In this document: piece by piece, positions 43,321 to 51,672 of the stretch
Layout of the letters: the number at the start of each line of letters is the position of its first letter
How positions within the stretch are numbered: the first letter of the stretch is position 1
Assembly (NCBI GenBank): GCA_032251335.1
Contig: JAVVDW010000013.1
Span: 25,002 to 89,001 of the forward strand
Source: UM-FILTER-40-17 sp032251335
GTDB lineage: Bacteria; Bacteroidota; Bacteroidia; Flavobacteriales; Flavobacteriaceae
Length of the DNA stretch: 64,000 bases
Direction of reading: 5' to 3'
Notes under the pieces: generated by a model
Told to the model about the DNA's origin: nothing
The model's input: only the letters and a program-made list of their open reading frames with translations
The model's database searches: none
Position numbers and translations under genes: made by a program

Positions 43321-45444
43321 TCAACCCATAAAACCTTCTAATATTTCAATGGCTGCTTCACTAATTTTGGTACCGGGGCCAAAAACGGCTGCCACACCGG
43401 CATCAAACAAAAAGGCGTAGTCTTGTTGCGGAATAACACCGCCCACAATCACCATAATATCTTCTCTTCCATATTTTTTCAGGGCTTCAATCACCTGAGG
43501 CACTAAGGTTTTATGACCCGCCGCAAGCGAAGACACGCCGAGTATATGCACGTCGTTTTCCACGGCTTGTTTGGCAGTTTCAGCAGGCGTCTGAAACAAA
43601 GGCCCCACATCCACATCAAAACCCAAGTCGGCATAACTGCTCGCCACCACTTTGGCGCCTCGGTCGTGCCCGTCTTGTCCCATTTTGGCAATCATAATTC
43701 GAGGTCGGCGGCCTTCTTGTTCGGCAAACCGATCTGACAATTGTCGTGCCTTTTCAAAAGATGGATCTTCTTTCATTTCTCTTTTATAAACGCCACTGAC
43801 CGTTTCATTTTGAGCCTGATGTCTGCCGTACACTTTTTCGAGTGCGTAGGAAATCTCACCCAAAGTTGCCCTAGCGCGTGCCGCTTTTACACTCAAAGCT
43901 AACAAATTTTCCCGATTTGATCCTGCTGCAGCTGTCAATTCGTCTAAAAGTTTGACGACCAGCTTTTCATCTCTCGACGCTTTTACGGATGCCAATCGTT
44001 TGAGTTGGGCTTCTCTGACCGCTTGGTTGTCAACTTCCAAAATTTGTATAGTCGATTCTTCGTCAGATTGGTATTTGTTTACTCCAACTATAATATCTTT
44101 TTCGCTGTCTATTTTGGCCTGTTTGCGTGCGGCCGCCTCTTCTATGCGGAGTTTTGGAATACCGGCTTCCAAAGCCTTAGTCATTCCGCCCATTTCTTCA
44201 ATTTCACGAATCAGTGTCCAGGCTTTATCGGCTATGTCGGCAGTAAGAGATTCCACAAAATAACTTCCTGCCCATGGATCAACGGTTTTGGTAATAAAAG
44301 TTTCTTCTTGAAGAAACAACTGTGTATTGCGAGCTATACGCGCAGAAAAATCGGTAGGCAAGGCAATGGCTTCATCCAATGCATTGGTGTGTAGCGATTG
44401 TGTACCGCCAAATGCCGCTGCAGCAGCTTCTATACAGGTGCGCGCCACGTTGTTGAAAGGATCTTGTTCCGTAAGACTCCATCCACTGGTTTGGCAATGG
44501 GTGCGGAGCATCAGCGATTTGTCCGATTTAGGTTTGAAGCCTTTGATGAGTTTGGCCCAAAGCAAACGGGCCGCGCGCATCTTGGCAATTTCCATAAAAT
44601 GATTCATTCCGATGGCCCAAAAGAAGGAAATTCGCGGGGCAAAATCATCGACAGAAAGCCCGGCGGCTATGCCCGCTCTAATATATTCCAAACCGTCTGC
44701 CAAAGTGTAAGCCAGTTCTATATCTGCTGTGGCGCCGGCTTCTTGCATGTGGTATCCGGACACGCTGATGGAATTAAATTTTGGCATATGCTTGGCCGTA
44801 TAAGCAAAAATATCCGAAACAATACGCATGGAAGGTGCGGGCGGATAAATGTAGGTGTTGCGCACCATAAATTCTTTTAAAATATCATTTTGTATGGTTC
44901 CGGATAGTTTGTCAGGAGATACGCCTTGTTCTTCTGCTGCCACTATGTAGAAAGCCATGATGGGCAAAACGGCGCCATTCATGGTCATAGATACCGACAT
45001 TTCGTCTAAAGGAATCTGATCGAAAAGAATTTTCATGTCCTCAACGGTATCGATGGCCACGCCGGCCTTGCCCACATCGCCCACTACCCTTTCGTGGTCG
45101 CTGTCGTAACCCCTGTGTGTGGCCAAATCAAAAGCTACGGAAAGTCCTTTTTGTCCGGCTGCCAAATTTTTTCTGTAAAAAGCGTTGCTTTCCTCCGCTG
45201 TAGAAAAACCGGCATATTGACGAATTGTCCAGGGACGTTGCACATACATACTCGGATAGGGTCCTCTGAGAAAAGGGGCAAATCCGGCGGCAAATCCAGT
45301 GTGTTTTAATTTTTTAAAATCAGTTGTCGTATAAAGCTGTTTGATGTCAATTTTTTCTGAGGTAGAAAACACAGCAGTCTTCTCGAGGTGGCTACCGGCG
45401 TGTTCTTCTATTAATTTCAGATTTTGAACGGACTTTTTACGCAT
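43321..45444 (-). CDS. methylmalonyl-CoA mutase, large (B12-binding) subunit
   Basis: 707-residue adenosylcobalamin enzyme converting (R)-methylmalonyl-CoA to succinyl-CoA and back. The TIM-barrel part (about 40-560) has G-F-A-P-F-L-R-G-P-Y-P-S-M-Y and R-T-H-C-Q-T-S-G-W-S-L. The B12-binding domain begins near 580 with G-Q-D-G-H-D-R-G (His593 is the axial ligand). Length and motifs are those of the large subunit. The small subunit gene, usually adjacent in Bacteroidota, is not in the window; instead a GH13 enzyme gene lies 6 bp upstream. Confidence 0.95.
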   Translation of the reverse strand: MRKKSVQNLKLIEEHAGSHLEKTAVFSTSEKIDIKQLYTTTDFKKLKHTGFAAGFAPFLRGPYPSMYVQRPWTIRQYAGFSTAEESNAFYRKNLAAGQKGLSVAFDLATHRGYDSDHERVVGDVGKAGVAIDTVEDMKILFDQIPLDEMSVSMTMNGAVLPIMAFYIVAAEEQGVSPDKLSGTIQNDILKEFMVRNTYIYPPAPSMRIVSDIFAYTAKHMPKFNSISVSGYHMQEAGATADIELAYTLADGLEYIRAGIAAGLSVDDFAPRISFFWAIGMNHFMEIAKMRAARLLWAKLIKGFKPKSDKSLMLRTHCQTSGWSLTEQDPFNNVARTCIEAAAAAFGGTQSLHTNALDEAIALPTDFSARIARNTQLFLQEETFITKTVDPWAGSYFVESLTADIADKAWTLIREIEEMGGMTKALEAGIPKLRIEEAAARKQAKIDSEKDIIVGVNKYQSDEESTIQILEVDNQAVREAQLKRLASVKASRDEKLVVKLLDELTAAAGSNRENLLALSVKAARARATLGEISYALEKVYGRHQAQNETVSGVYKREMKEDPSFEKARQLSDRFAEQEGRRPRIMIAKMGQDGHDRGAKVVASSYADLGFDVDVGPLFQTPAETAKQAVENDVHILGVSSLAAGHKTLVPQVIEALKKYGREDIMVIVGGVIPQQDYAFLFDAGVAAVFGPGTKISEAAIEILEGFMG

Positions 45445-45450
45445 AAAAAA

Positions 45451-47337
45451 TTAATCAACTATTTTTAAAACATATGAGCCTAATGGCAAAACTTCCAATG
45501 AAACAGTACCTTGTCCGTCTGAGATTTTCAACGCAAATACTTTGGATGAATCCAACTGATCGTGCAGTGTATAAGTTCCGTCTGCTAAACTCCATTTTTG
45601 AAAAATACTTTGCGGAATTTTCAAGTCTAAAACATAAGTCTGTTCAGCATCAAAATTGCTTAAAATGATGAGTTTTTCGGTTTCGGACCAGCGTGCAAAA
45701 CTGTACAGACGCTCGTTGTAATTTTGAGTACGCTCGCGGTTGTAGCGATGGATTTCTTCAAATTGTCCCATCAAGGCTGTACTTTGGGCTGTGAAGTTTA
45801 ACAGGCGAACATAGTAGTTGCGCAACTGTTTTTCGGAGTCCGAAAGTTGTCCGCCGTCAAATGCACCTTTGTTCATCCACCTTTGGTGATGCGGTACACC
45901 AATGTAATCAAAAATACTGGTACGGGTTGGTGCACCAAATCCGGCCTTTTCTGCACCGGGTTCGCCAACTTCCTGACCAAAATACAACATGGTAGGCGAT
46001 GTGCTTATTGTCGCCGAAACCACCATGGCCGGTAGCGCTTTGCGCGGGTCACCCGCAAAATCGGGGCTGGCAATTCGCTGCTCGTCGTGGTTTTCCAAAA
46101 AGTGCAACATGTGGTGCTCAATATCTGCCAATCGGTGTTGTATATCGGTGATATAATCTGTACTGCTTCGTCCTTGTATAATGGATTTTAGGGTGTCGTA
46201 CAATTCTACTTTATCGTAGAGATAATCCATTTTACCCAAGCGAATATAATTTCGATATTCTGCCGGATTGTAAACTTCTGCCAGCAAAAAAGCATCCGGT
46301 TTTTTGTGTTTGATGGCTGCGTTCATATAGCTCCAAAACTCTACGGGTACCATTTCGGCCATATCAAAACGAAAGCCATCTACACCTTTGTCGAGCCAGT
46401 AAAGCGCAATATTCTTAAACTTGTGCCACGAGTCCGGCACATCTTTGTCCTGCCAATACGCGAAATGCTCAGCCACATCAGCAGTGTCAAAACCCTCAGG
46501 AAGTGCGGGAAAATCTTTGGAACCATCCGGACGGATACCGTAATTTATTTTTACCGTTTCGTACCAATCGTTGATGTCCGGCTTGGGTGCGCGCGAACCG
46601 TTTCCTGTCCATTTGGCGGGAATTTCGGTAAACTTCCCATCAACCAATGCGTGTGATTCGCCACCGAGTGGTTGATAATAATCTGCTGTGGGCACTTCAA
46701 ACTGAGAATTTGGAATGTAATAAAAATTGTTGTCGCGGGCATATTCTTGACGCGTATCGTCATGTTCTCCGAAATCTGCTTCTGCGGCCGGTTTTGATAG
46801 GCTTTTGTAGTGCCTGGCAACGTGATTTGGAACGATATCTATCAGTACTTTCATGCCGTGCTTGTGGGTGCGTTGAACGAGTGCTTCAAATTCGGCTAGC
46901 CTGTTGGCAGGATTGTCTGCCAAATCCGGATTGACGTTGTAGTAATCTTTCACGGCATAAGGTGAACCTGCCCGACCTTTGACCACGTCCGGATCGTCGT
47001 TATCTATGCCAAATTGGGTATAATCTCTGATGACGGCATGATGGGGCACGCCGGTGTACCAAACATGAGTGACACCCATTTTTTTAATTTCTTCTAGGGC
47101 TGTGTTCGTAAAGTCGCTAAATTTTCCAACGCCGTTTTCTTCAATCGTGCCCCAAGGTTTGTTTTTCGTATTTTGATTCCCAAATAATCTCGTAAAAACT
47201 TGATATATAACGACTTTCCCTCCATTTAGATCCATAGGTTTTTCTGCTGTTTTGGTTTCGGTTTTTTGCTTGCATGCACTGAAGAGCGCAATCAAAACCG
47301 AAAACGTCATGATTTGAAATTTTCTCATTAGAAACAC
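45451..47337 (-). CDS. GH13 alpha-amylase-family lipoprotein
   Basis: 628 residues with a lipoprotein signal (A-L-F-S-A-C, Cys22), so lipid-anchored in the periplasm or on the outer membrane. The four GH13 regions are visible: D-I-V-P-N-H-V-A-R (I), D-G-F-R-F-D-M-A-E (II; nucleophile Asp near 322), A-F-L-L-A-E-V-Y-N-P (III; acid Glu near 355) and L-E-N-H-D-E-Q-R-I (IV; Asp near 420). A C-terminal beta domain follows. It should cleave alpha-1,4-glucans; exact specificity cannot be told. 6 bp before the mutase gene; the transcript leader holds a hairpin. Confidence 0.93.
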   Translation of the reverse strand: MFLMRKFQIMTFSVLIALFSACKQKTETKTAEKPMDLNGGKVVIYQVFTRLFGNQNTKNKPWGTIEENGVGKFSDFTNTALEEIKKMGVTHVWYTGVPHHAVIRDYTQFGIDNDDPDVVKGRAGSPYAVKDYYNVNPDLADNPANRLAEFEALVQRTHKHGMKVLIDIVPNHVARHYKSLSKPAAEADFGEHDDTRQEYARDNNFYYIPNSQFEVPTADYYQPLGGESHALVDGKFTEIPAKWTGNGSRAPKPDINDWYETVKINYGIRPDGSKDFPALPEGFDTADVAEHFAYWQDKDVPDSWHKFKNIALYWLDKGVDGFRFDMAEMVPVEFWSYMNAAIKHKKPDAFLLAEVYNPAEYRNYIRLGKMDYLYDKVELYDTLKSIIQGRSSTDYITDIQHRLADIEHHMLHFLENHDEQRIASPDFAGDPRKALPAMVVSATISTSPTMLYFGQEVGEPGAEKAGFGAPTRTSIFDYIGVPHHQRWMNKGAFDGGQLSDSEKQLRNYYVRLLNFTAQSTALMGQFEEIHRYNRERTQNYNERLYSFARWSETEKLIILSNFDAEQTYVLDLKIPQSIFQKWSLADGTYTLHDQLDSSKVFALKISDGQGTVSLEVLPLGSYVLKIVD

Positions 47338-47348
47338 TTTTAGCTAGA

Positions 47349-47389
47349 TGCGACATTCAAAAGCGTATCACTTTTTGAGTGATGTCGCA
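47349..47389 (-). promoter_or_regulatory. stem-loop in the leader of the GH13-mutase transcript
   Basis: Outer arms TGCGACAT / ATGTCGCA (47349-47356 with 47382-47389) and an inner hairpin ATCACT / AGTGAT (47367-47372 with 47378-47383); the two share two bases, so they may be alternatives. They fall just after a -7 box TAACTTTG (47396-47403), so they lie at or just past the predicted transcription start. An operator or an RNA structure controlling the operon. Confidence 0.5.
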
Positions 47390-47395
47390 CCTTTA

Positions 47396-47403
47396 CAAAG
47401 TTA
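47396..47403 (-). promoter_or_regulatory. -7 promoter box of the GH13-mutase unit (TAACTTTG)
   Basis: TAACTTTG on the minus strand, about 59 bp before the GH13 ATG at 47337; a TTTA sits 18 bp upstream as a possible -33 element. Confidence 0.5.
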
Positions 47404-47503
47404 TGAAAAGAAATGGCATTGTAAAGCCGATTGGGGTCTTTTGATTGGCATTTAATCAAAAAAAATGTATCACTACCGAGTAAGTATAAAATATCCTGGA
47501 AGT

Positions 47504-49114
47504 TTAACCTGTCGGGCCGCCGGCGATGATTTCCGCATTGGCAAATTCTTTGAACTTTTCAAAGTTTTTTCGAAACGCATCTGCCAAAATTCGCGCTTTT
47601 TTGTAGTAGGCTGCATCGTCATTCCAGGTCTCTTTCTGGCTGAGCACACTGTCTGGAACGCCTGGGCATTTTTTGGGCTGTGCCACACCAAAAATACTGT
47701 GAATATGATAGTTAGCTTCGTTTACATCTTCCGGAAAATCACCATTGAGGGCTGCGGTAATCATGGCGCGTGTGTAAGCCAATTTCATGCGTTTGCCCAC
47801 CCCATAAGGGCCACCCGCCCAGCCCGTATTGATTAGCCAAACGTTGGTGTTGTTTTGCTTTATTTTATCGCTCAGCATCTCTGCATATACGGCAGGATGT
47901 AAGGGCATAAAAGGCGCGCCAAAACAAGCGGAAAAATTGGGTTGAGGTTCGTTAACGCCCTCTTCGGTCCCGGCAACCTTGGCTGTGTAGCCCGATATAA
48001 AGTGATAGGCCGCTTGCCCGGGTGTGAGTTTTGAAATGGGCGGTAAAACACCGAAAGCATCTGCCGTGAGAAAGAAAATATTTTTAGGATTGTGTCCAAT
48101 AGAACCCTCTTGAATGTTATCTATGTGATACAAAGGATAGCTCACGCGGGTATTTTGTGTGATAGAAGTATCGGTATAGTCCACTTCTCCTGCCTCGTTG
48201 AGTATGACGTTTTCAAGTATGGCACCTTTCTTGATGGCTCTGAAAATTTCGGGTTCGCTTTCCTCCGTCAGGTTTATTACCTTGGCGTAGCAACCGCCTT
48301 CAAAATTGAATATGGTGTTTTCGGGCGTCCAACCGTGTTCGTCGTCGCCGATTAACTTTCTATTTGGGTCAGCAGACAAAGTAGTCTTGCCCGTGCCGGA
48401 CAATCCAAAAAACACCGCGGTGTCTCCCTCAGCGCCCACGTTGGCGCTACAATGCATAGGCAAGGTGTTGTGAAACACAGGAAGTTCAAAATTTAGGGCC
48501 GAAAAAATGCCTTTTTTCATTTCGCCGGTATAGCCCGTTCCGCCTACGATTGCTATTTTTTTGGTAAAATTCAAAATGGCAAAATTGCCCTGACGTGTTC
48601 CGTCCACTTCCGGGTCTGCTTCAAAGCTGGGCGCGTCTATTACCAACCAATCATGTGTAAAATCATCTCCTTTTGCAGTTTCAGGTCTTATAAACATATT
48701 GTAAACAAAAAGTGCGCTCCACGGATATTCGGTTATAAAACGAATCTGTGTGCGATAATTTGGATCTGCACAAGCGATTGCATCTCTGACGAACAGATCT
48801 TTGCCGGAAAAATAATTTGTAATTTTATGGTAGAGCCTATCAAACTTCTCGGCATCAAACGGAAGGTTGATATCACTCCACCAAACTTTACTTCGGGTGA
48901 TGTTATCTTCCACTATAAATCGGTCTTTGGGTGAGCGTCCAGTAAACTTTCCTGTATTGATAGCCAATGCACCATTGGCAGCCTCTCGCCCCATGTTTAA
49001 ATCAATAGTCATTTGGTGAAGCAGATCGGGATCTAGTTGATACATTACCTTTTTAGGGTGGATGCCATAAGGTTTAAGAGAAATTTGGTTTGTTATATGA
49101 GGTTGCACAGCCAT
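47504..49114 (-). CDS. pckA: phosphoenolpyruvate carboxykinase (ATP)
   Basis: 536 residues from the ATG at 49114 (M-A-V-Q-P-H-I-T-N-Q-I-S-L-K-P-Y-G-I), the usual length; the longer frame adds 12 residues. The enzyme converts oxaloacetate and ATP to phosphoenolpyruvate, the first committed step of gluconeogenesis. Visible: G-R-S-P-K-D-R-F-I near 65, the kinase-1 loop G-L-S-G-T-G-K-T-T-L-S, and kinase-2 region L-I-G-D-D-E-H-G-W. Monocistronic. Together with the mutase it could feed propionate or amino-acid carbon into sugar synthesis. Confidence 0.97.
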   Translation of the reverse strand: MAVQPHITNQISLKPYGIHPKKVMYQLDPDLLHQMTIDLNMGREAANGALAINTGKFTGRSPKDRFIVEDNITRSKVWWSDINLPFDAEKFDRLYHKITNYFSGKDLFVRDAIACADPNYRTQIRFITEYPWSALFVYNMFIRPETAKGDDFTHDWLVIDAPSFEADPEVDGTRQGNFAILNFTKKIAIVGGTGYTGEMKKGIFSALNFELPVFHNTLPMHCSANVGAEGDTAVFFGLSGTGKTTLSADPNRKLIGDDEHGWTPENTIFNFEGGCYAKVINLTEESEPEIFRAIKKGAILENVILNEAGEVDYTDTSITQNTRVSYPLYHIDNIQEGSIGHNPKNIFFLTADAFGVLPPISKLTPGQAAYHFISGYTAKVAGTEEGVNEPQPNFSACFGAPFMPLHPAVYAEMLSDKIKQNNTNVWLINTGWAGGPYGVGKRMKLAYTRAMITAALNGDFPEDVNEANYHIHSIFGVAQPKKCPGVPDSVLSQKETWNDDAAYYKKARILADAFRKNFEKFKEFANAEIIAGGPTG

Positions 49115-49478
49115 GAGATTTTGTTTAAATTTAATTGCTTGTCTAAGCAAATTTAAAAAAATGTAACATTTAAGCTCATTTTCATGAAAGATTTAAAAAG
49201 TATTCATGAAAAACAGGTAAACGCTGACAATTGAATTGCACAATTAACAAAGTACAGCACACATTGTTTGATAAAATGAATATTAAAGGTTGTTTTTATC
49301 AAAGAAGCACGCAATCTTTAAATGGGCTGCTCGGCACGCCGAAGTCTCCCTGCTTTGGATATTTAGGGTAGTTTATAGCCGAATAGAAGATATTTACTAT
49401 TTTTGAAAGAAAGCAAACATGTGTATAAATTATACCCCCCCTCGGGCTTTGCTGATTTAATGAATACTATGATTAAAC
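49115..49478. other. intergenic stretch upstream of an accessory region
   Basis: 364 bp. It holds an AT-rich pckA upstream region, a short hairpin TCGGC-AC-GCCGA (49331-49342), a -7 box TATTTTTG (49398-49405) with a TTTA 22 bp upstream, serving the next gene, and a run of 7 C (49435-49441) in that gene's leader. No coding region recognised. Confidence 0.45.
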
Positions 49479-49937
49479 ATGAAACGGCTAATTAATTTAA
49501 CTTTAAGTAATAGAGAGAAGTGGCTATTTACTTTTGTCTTGACATTAATATTTTCTTCTATTATCATTAAAAAATATCAGGATATAAACTTAATTGAAAA
49601 TGACAGTTATACTATAGGCATTATTATCAGAAAAACATATAGTAAAGCATCTGACATGGAGTATTTATATTATTATAAAGGTCAAAAATTTAAAACTACA
49701 GGCTATAGTGGAGATAAGAAAAAAAGAAAAGTAGGAGGCCGTTATTTTGTAATATTTAACCAGAAGTGGGCAAAAAATAGCGAGCTTTTTGTGCAACTCC
49801 CCGTCCCAGACAGTATAAAAAAAGTGCCTTATGGCGGTTGGGATAAATTGCCGATTCCTGAATATCAAAAATATGTGGATGATTATTTTGAAAAATCAAA
49901 CAATAATTGGTTTATGAGATTTATACCCCCATGGTAA
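49479..49937 (+). CDS. single-pass membrane hypothetical protein
   Basis: 152 residues. Residues about 14-32 form a membrane helix (W-L-F-T-F-V-L-T-L-I-F-S-S-I-I-I). The outer part includes Y-T-I-G-I-I-I-R-K-T-Y and Y-L-Y-Y-Y-K-G-Q-K-F, a pattern seen in small DUF3592-like envelope proteins of Bacteroidota, and an L-P-V-P-D-S-I motif. No known function. The gene is more AT-rich than its chromosomal neighbours, suggesting acquired DNA. Confidence 0.7.
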   Translation: MKRLINLTLSNREKWLFTFVLTLIFSSIIIKKYQDINLIENDSYTIGIIIRKTYSKASDMEYLYYYKGQKFKTTGYSGDKKKRKVGGRYFVIFNQKWAKNSELFVQLPVPDSIKKVPYGGWDKLPIPEYQKYVDDYFEKSNNNWFMRFIPPW

Positions 49938-50030
49938 GATGTAAATAATACCAGTGCTTCATAGCGTTACTATCATTATTTTGTTTACTTTAGATAATCT
50001 TATAATTCATAAACCTTTAATTTTAAAACT

Positions 50031-50090
50031 ATGGGATGTTATAATTCGACCGTTATCAATGCACCAGCCGAAAAAGTATGGGCTGTATAA
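50031..50090 (+). pseudogene. 5' remnant of an SRPBCC/START-domain gene
   Basis: Nineteen codons then TAA. The peptide reads M-G-C-Y-N-S-T-V-I-N-A-P-A-E-K-V-W-A-V, the start of a polyketide-cyclase/SRPBCC protein (V-I-N-A-P-A-E-K-V-W is the usual first strand). At 50081 the sequence changes to a stretch matching the HExxH lipoprotein gene (51834 onward), so the reading frame stops at the junction. The shared string GGCTGTA at the join suggests microhomology-mediated recombination. Confidence 0.7.
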
Positions 50091-50159
50091 TAATCATCGC
50101 CCAAAGTACCGCCGGAGCAGTTGGCGGTTACATACCCTGCCATAAATTCGTGGTGCGCA
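50081..50159 (-). pseudogene. fragment of a second copy of the HExxH lipoprotein gene
   Basis: 47 bp (50081-50127) match 51834-51880 with 2 differences, and 32 bp (50128-50159) match 51914-51945 with 1 difference. The 33 bp in between (51881-51913) are absent; they are bounded by the direct repeat TGGCGG. The loss is exactly 11 codons. In the frame of the intact gene it codes A-H-H-E-F-M-A-G-Y-V-T-A-N-C-S-G-G-T then D-D-Y-Y-T-A. A relic of a paralogue. Confidence 0.8.
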
Positions 50160-50229
50160 AGAATTCTTATTGTTTTTAAGGTAGCTTGTTAGGTCAAATA
50201 TACTGCAAACCAAAAATGTTGCAAACTTT

Positions 50230-50937
50230 TTACTCTTGTAAGGAAATTTTGGTACCGTTTTCAAACAATATGGCCGTTACCAAACCATTGCGGGATTCAA
50301 CTACCCGGGCTTTTCTGGTAAAGCCAGACATTGCGCTGCCTTCGTATAGACGTAAATTAAAACGGACCTCTGTGCTTTCCTCTCCTGAAAATGCAAAGTA
50401 AACAGTATAATAACCTATGGAAGCGGCTTCAAAAACCATAGTTCCCTTTTGTTTTTTAAAGCGGTATTCGGCACCATACGCACGGTTAGGCTCGAACATT
50501 TTACCTTCTTTCCAAAAAAACACGCAAGGCACACCGCATATTTCATCGATATTGGTAACCTTAAAACGGATCGTTATGGAGTCGGATTGTTCGACCCACT
50601 CTCTTCTTTCCACATTTGAAACCAATACTGGTTCGGTGGCGTAATTAATAATAATTATGGAGTCTTGAATTTGGTAGGTACCGTTCGCGTACACACAATC
50701 GCCGTTGCAATTGTGACTTCCAGAATGAAATTCAAAAGTACCATCTTTATTAAAGTTGTAGTTTACATAGGCTTCTGCCACAGACATCCCAATCGATTGT
50801 TTAACATCATACTCCCCATCGATATGAAACTGAGCAATAGCAGGAATGGTAGTATATGTAAACAAAGATAAAAAACAGAATATCAAAGTATTACTCACAC
50901 TTCTCTCCTTTGGCATTAGAATTTCCTTCTTGTTCAT
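50230..50937 (-). CDS. secreted hypothetical protein, paralogue of the next gene
   Basis: 235 residues with a signal peptide (N-T-L-I-F-C-F-L-S-L-F-T-Y, cleavage near A-I-A-Q). The body is beta-rich. It aligns along its length with the 242-residue neighbour: G-T-Y-Q-I-Q-D, R-R-E-W-V-E-Q-S-D-S-I-T-I-R-F-K-V-T-N, E-I-C-G-V-P-C, P-N-R-A-Y-G-A-E-Y-R-F-K-K and the end F-E-N-G-T-K-I-S-L-Q-E. Cysteines may be paired. Downstream member of a three-gene unit led by the HExxH lipoprotein gene. Function unknown. Confidence 0.8.
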   Translation of the reverse strand: MNKKEILMPKERSVSNTLIFCFLSLFTYTTIPAIAQFHIDGEYDVKQSIGMSVAEAYVNYNFNKDGTFEFHSGSHNCNGDCVYANGTYQIQDSIIIINYATEPVLVSNVERREWVEQSDSITIRFKVTNIDEICGVPCVFFWKEGKMFEPNRAYGAEYRFKKQKGTMVFEAASIGYYTVYFAFSGEESTEVRFNLRLYEGSAMSGFTRKARVVESRNGLVTAILFENGTKISLQE

Positions 50938-50943
50938 TTTGAA

Positions 50944-51672
50944 TTATTCTCTTAAGAAAAATTTTGTGCCATTAGCTAACTCAAACCCGGTGACCATATC
51001 GTTTTCTATATTTAAAATCTTCGCGTTTTCGATTTGATCATAGATAGCTTCACCTTTGTGATGATAGACGTCCAATTTAATTTCTGAATTCACCGTTCCG
51101 TTAAATATAAAATCATTTGTATAAGTGTATAAGCTAAAAACAGTAATTTTAATTGGGGTTTCACTTTTTTTAAAGATAAACTCTGCGCCCCAATCTCTAT
51201 TGGGTTTAGTGTAAACCGAATCAATTAAATATTGAACACACTCCGGCTTGCCACACCAATCATCATGATTTATAATTTTGAACTTAATTTTGATGGAGTC
51301 CTTGTCGTTAATCCATTTCCTTACCTCTGTTTTCGCGGTCAGTGGTAATTCGGTCTGAGAAAAGTTCAGCGTTAGATTACCGTCTTTTATAATGTAAGTA
51401 CCTGAAGCATATCGCCCGCCAATGGTCAGGTCTCCTTGCTCAATAAAAGTGAAATTCACATCATCATTAAATGTAAGACATGAGTTTCCGTTATCAATGC
51501 TTACAAACTGGCAATAGGGTTTACCAATTTTTACTGTTACTTGAGCTTGAAGCGGGTTATGTGCATAACAAGTAATCAAGCAAACCAAACATATTTTTTT
51601 GTATAATTGACTTTTATGTAAAGTACTCATTTTTTTGACAAGTTTGATTATACTGAGAGTTACTCTGAACAT
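50944..51672 (-). CDS. secreted hypothetical protein, paralogue of the previous gene
   Basis: 242 residues. A signal peptide is less regular and begins within the first 45 residues (K-K-I-C-L-V-C-L-I-T-C-Y-A-H-N-P-L-Q-A-Q); starts at 51672 or at a Met 14 codons later are both possible. Shared blocks with the 235-residue paralogue are R-K-W-I-N-D-K-D-S-I-K-I-K-F-K-I-I-N, W-C-G-K-P-E-C, P-N-R-D-W-G-A-E-F-I-F-K-K and the end L-A-N-G-T-K-F-F-L-R-E. Its first codons overlap the end of the HExxH lipoprotein gene by 13 bp. Confidence 0.8.
   Translation of the reverse strand: MFRVTLSIIKLVKKMSTLHKSQLYKKICLVCLITCYAHNPLQAQVTVKIGKPYCQFVSIDNGNSCLTFNDDVNFTFIEQGDLTIGGRYASGTYIIKDGNLTLNFSQTELPLTAKTEVRKWINDKDSIKIKFKIINHDDWCGKPECVQYLIDSVYTKPNRDWGAEFIFKKSETPIKITVFSLYTYTNDFIFNGTVNSEIKLDVYHHKGEAIYDQIENAKILNIENDMVTGFELANGTKFFLRE

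Noticed and set aside
49435..49441. Run of 7 C in the leader of the 152-residue gene as a second phase-variation tract
   Set aside because: It lies downstream of the predicted start of transcription and outside the promoter spacer and the coding region, and 7 bases is short for frequent slippage.
49954..50145. 63-codon frame across the SRPBCC/lipoprotein junction
   Set aside because: It is out of frame with both gene remnants and matches neither; it arises by chance across the join.
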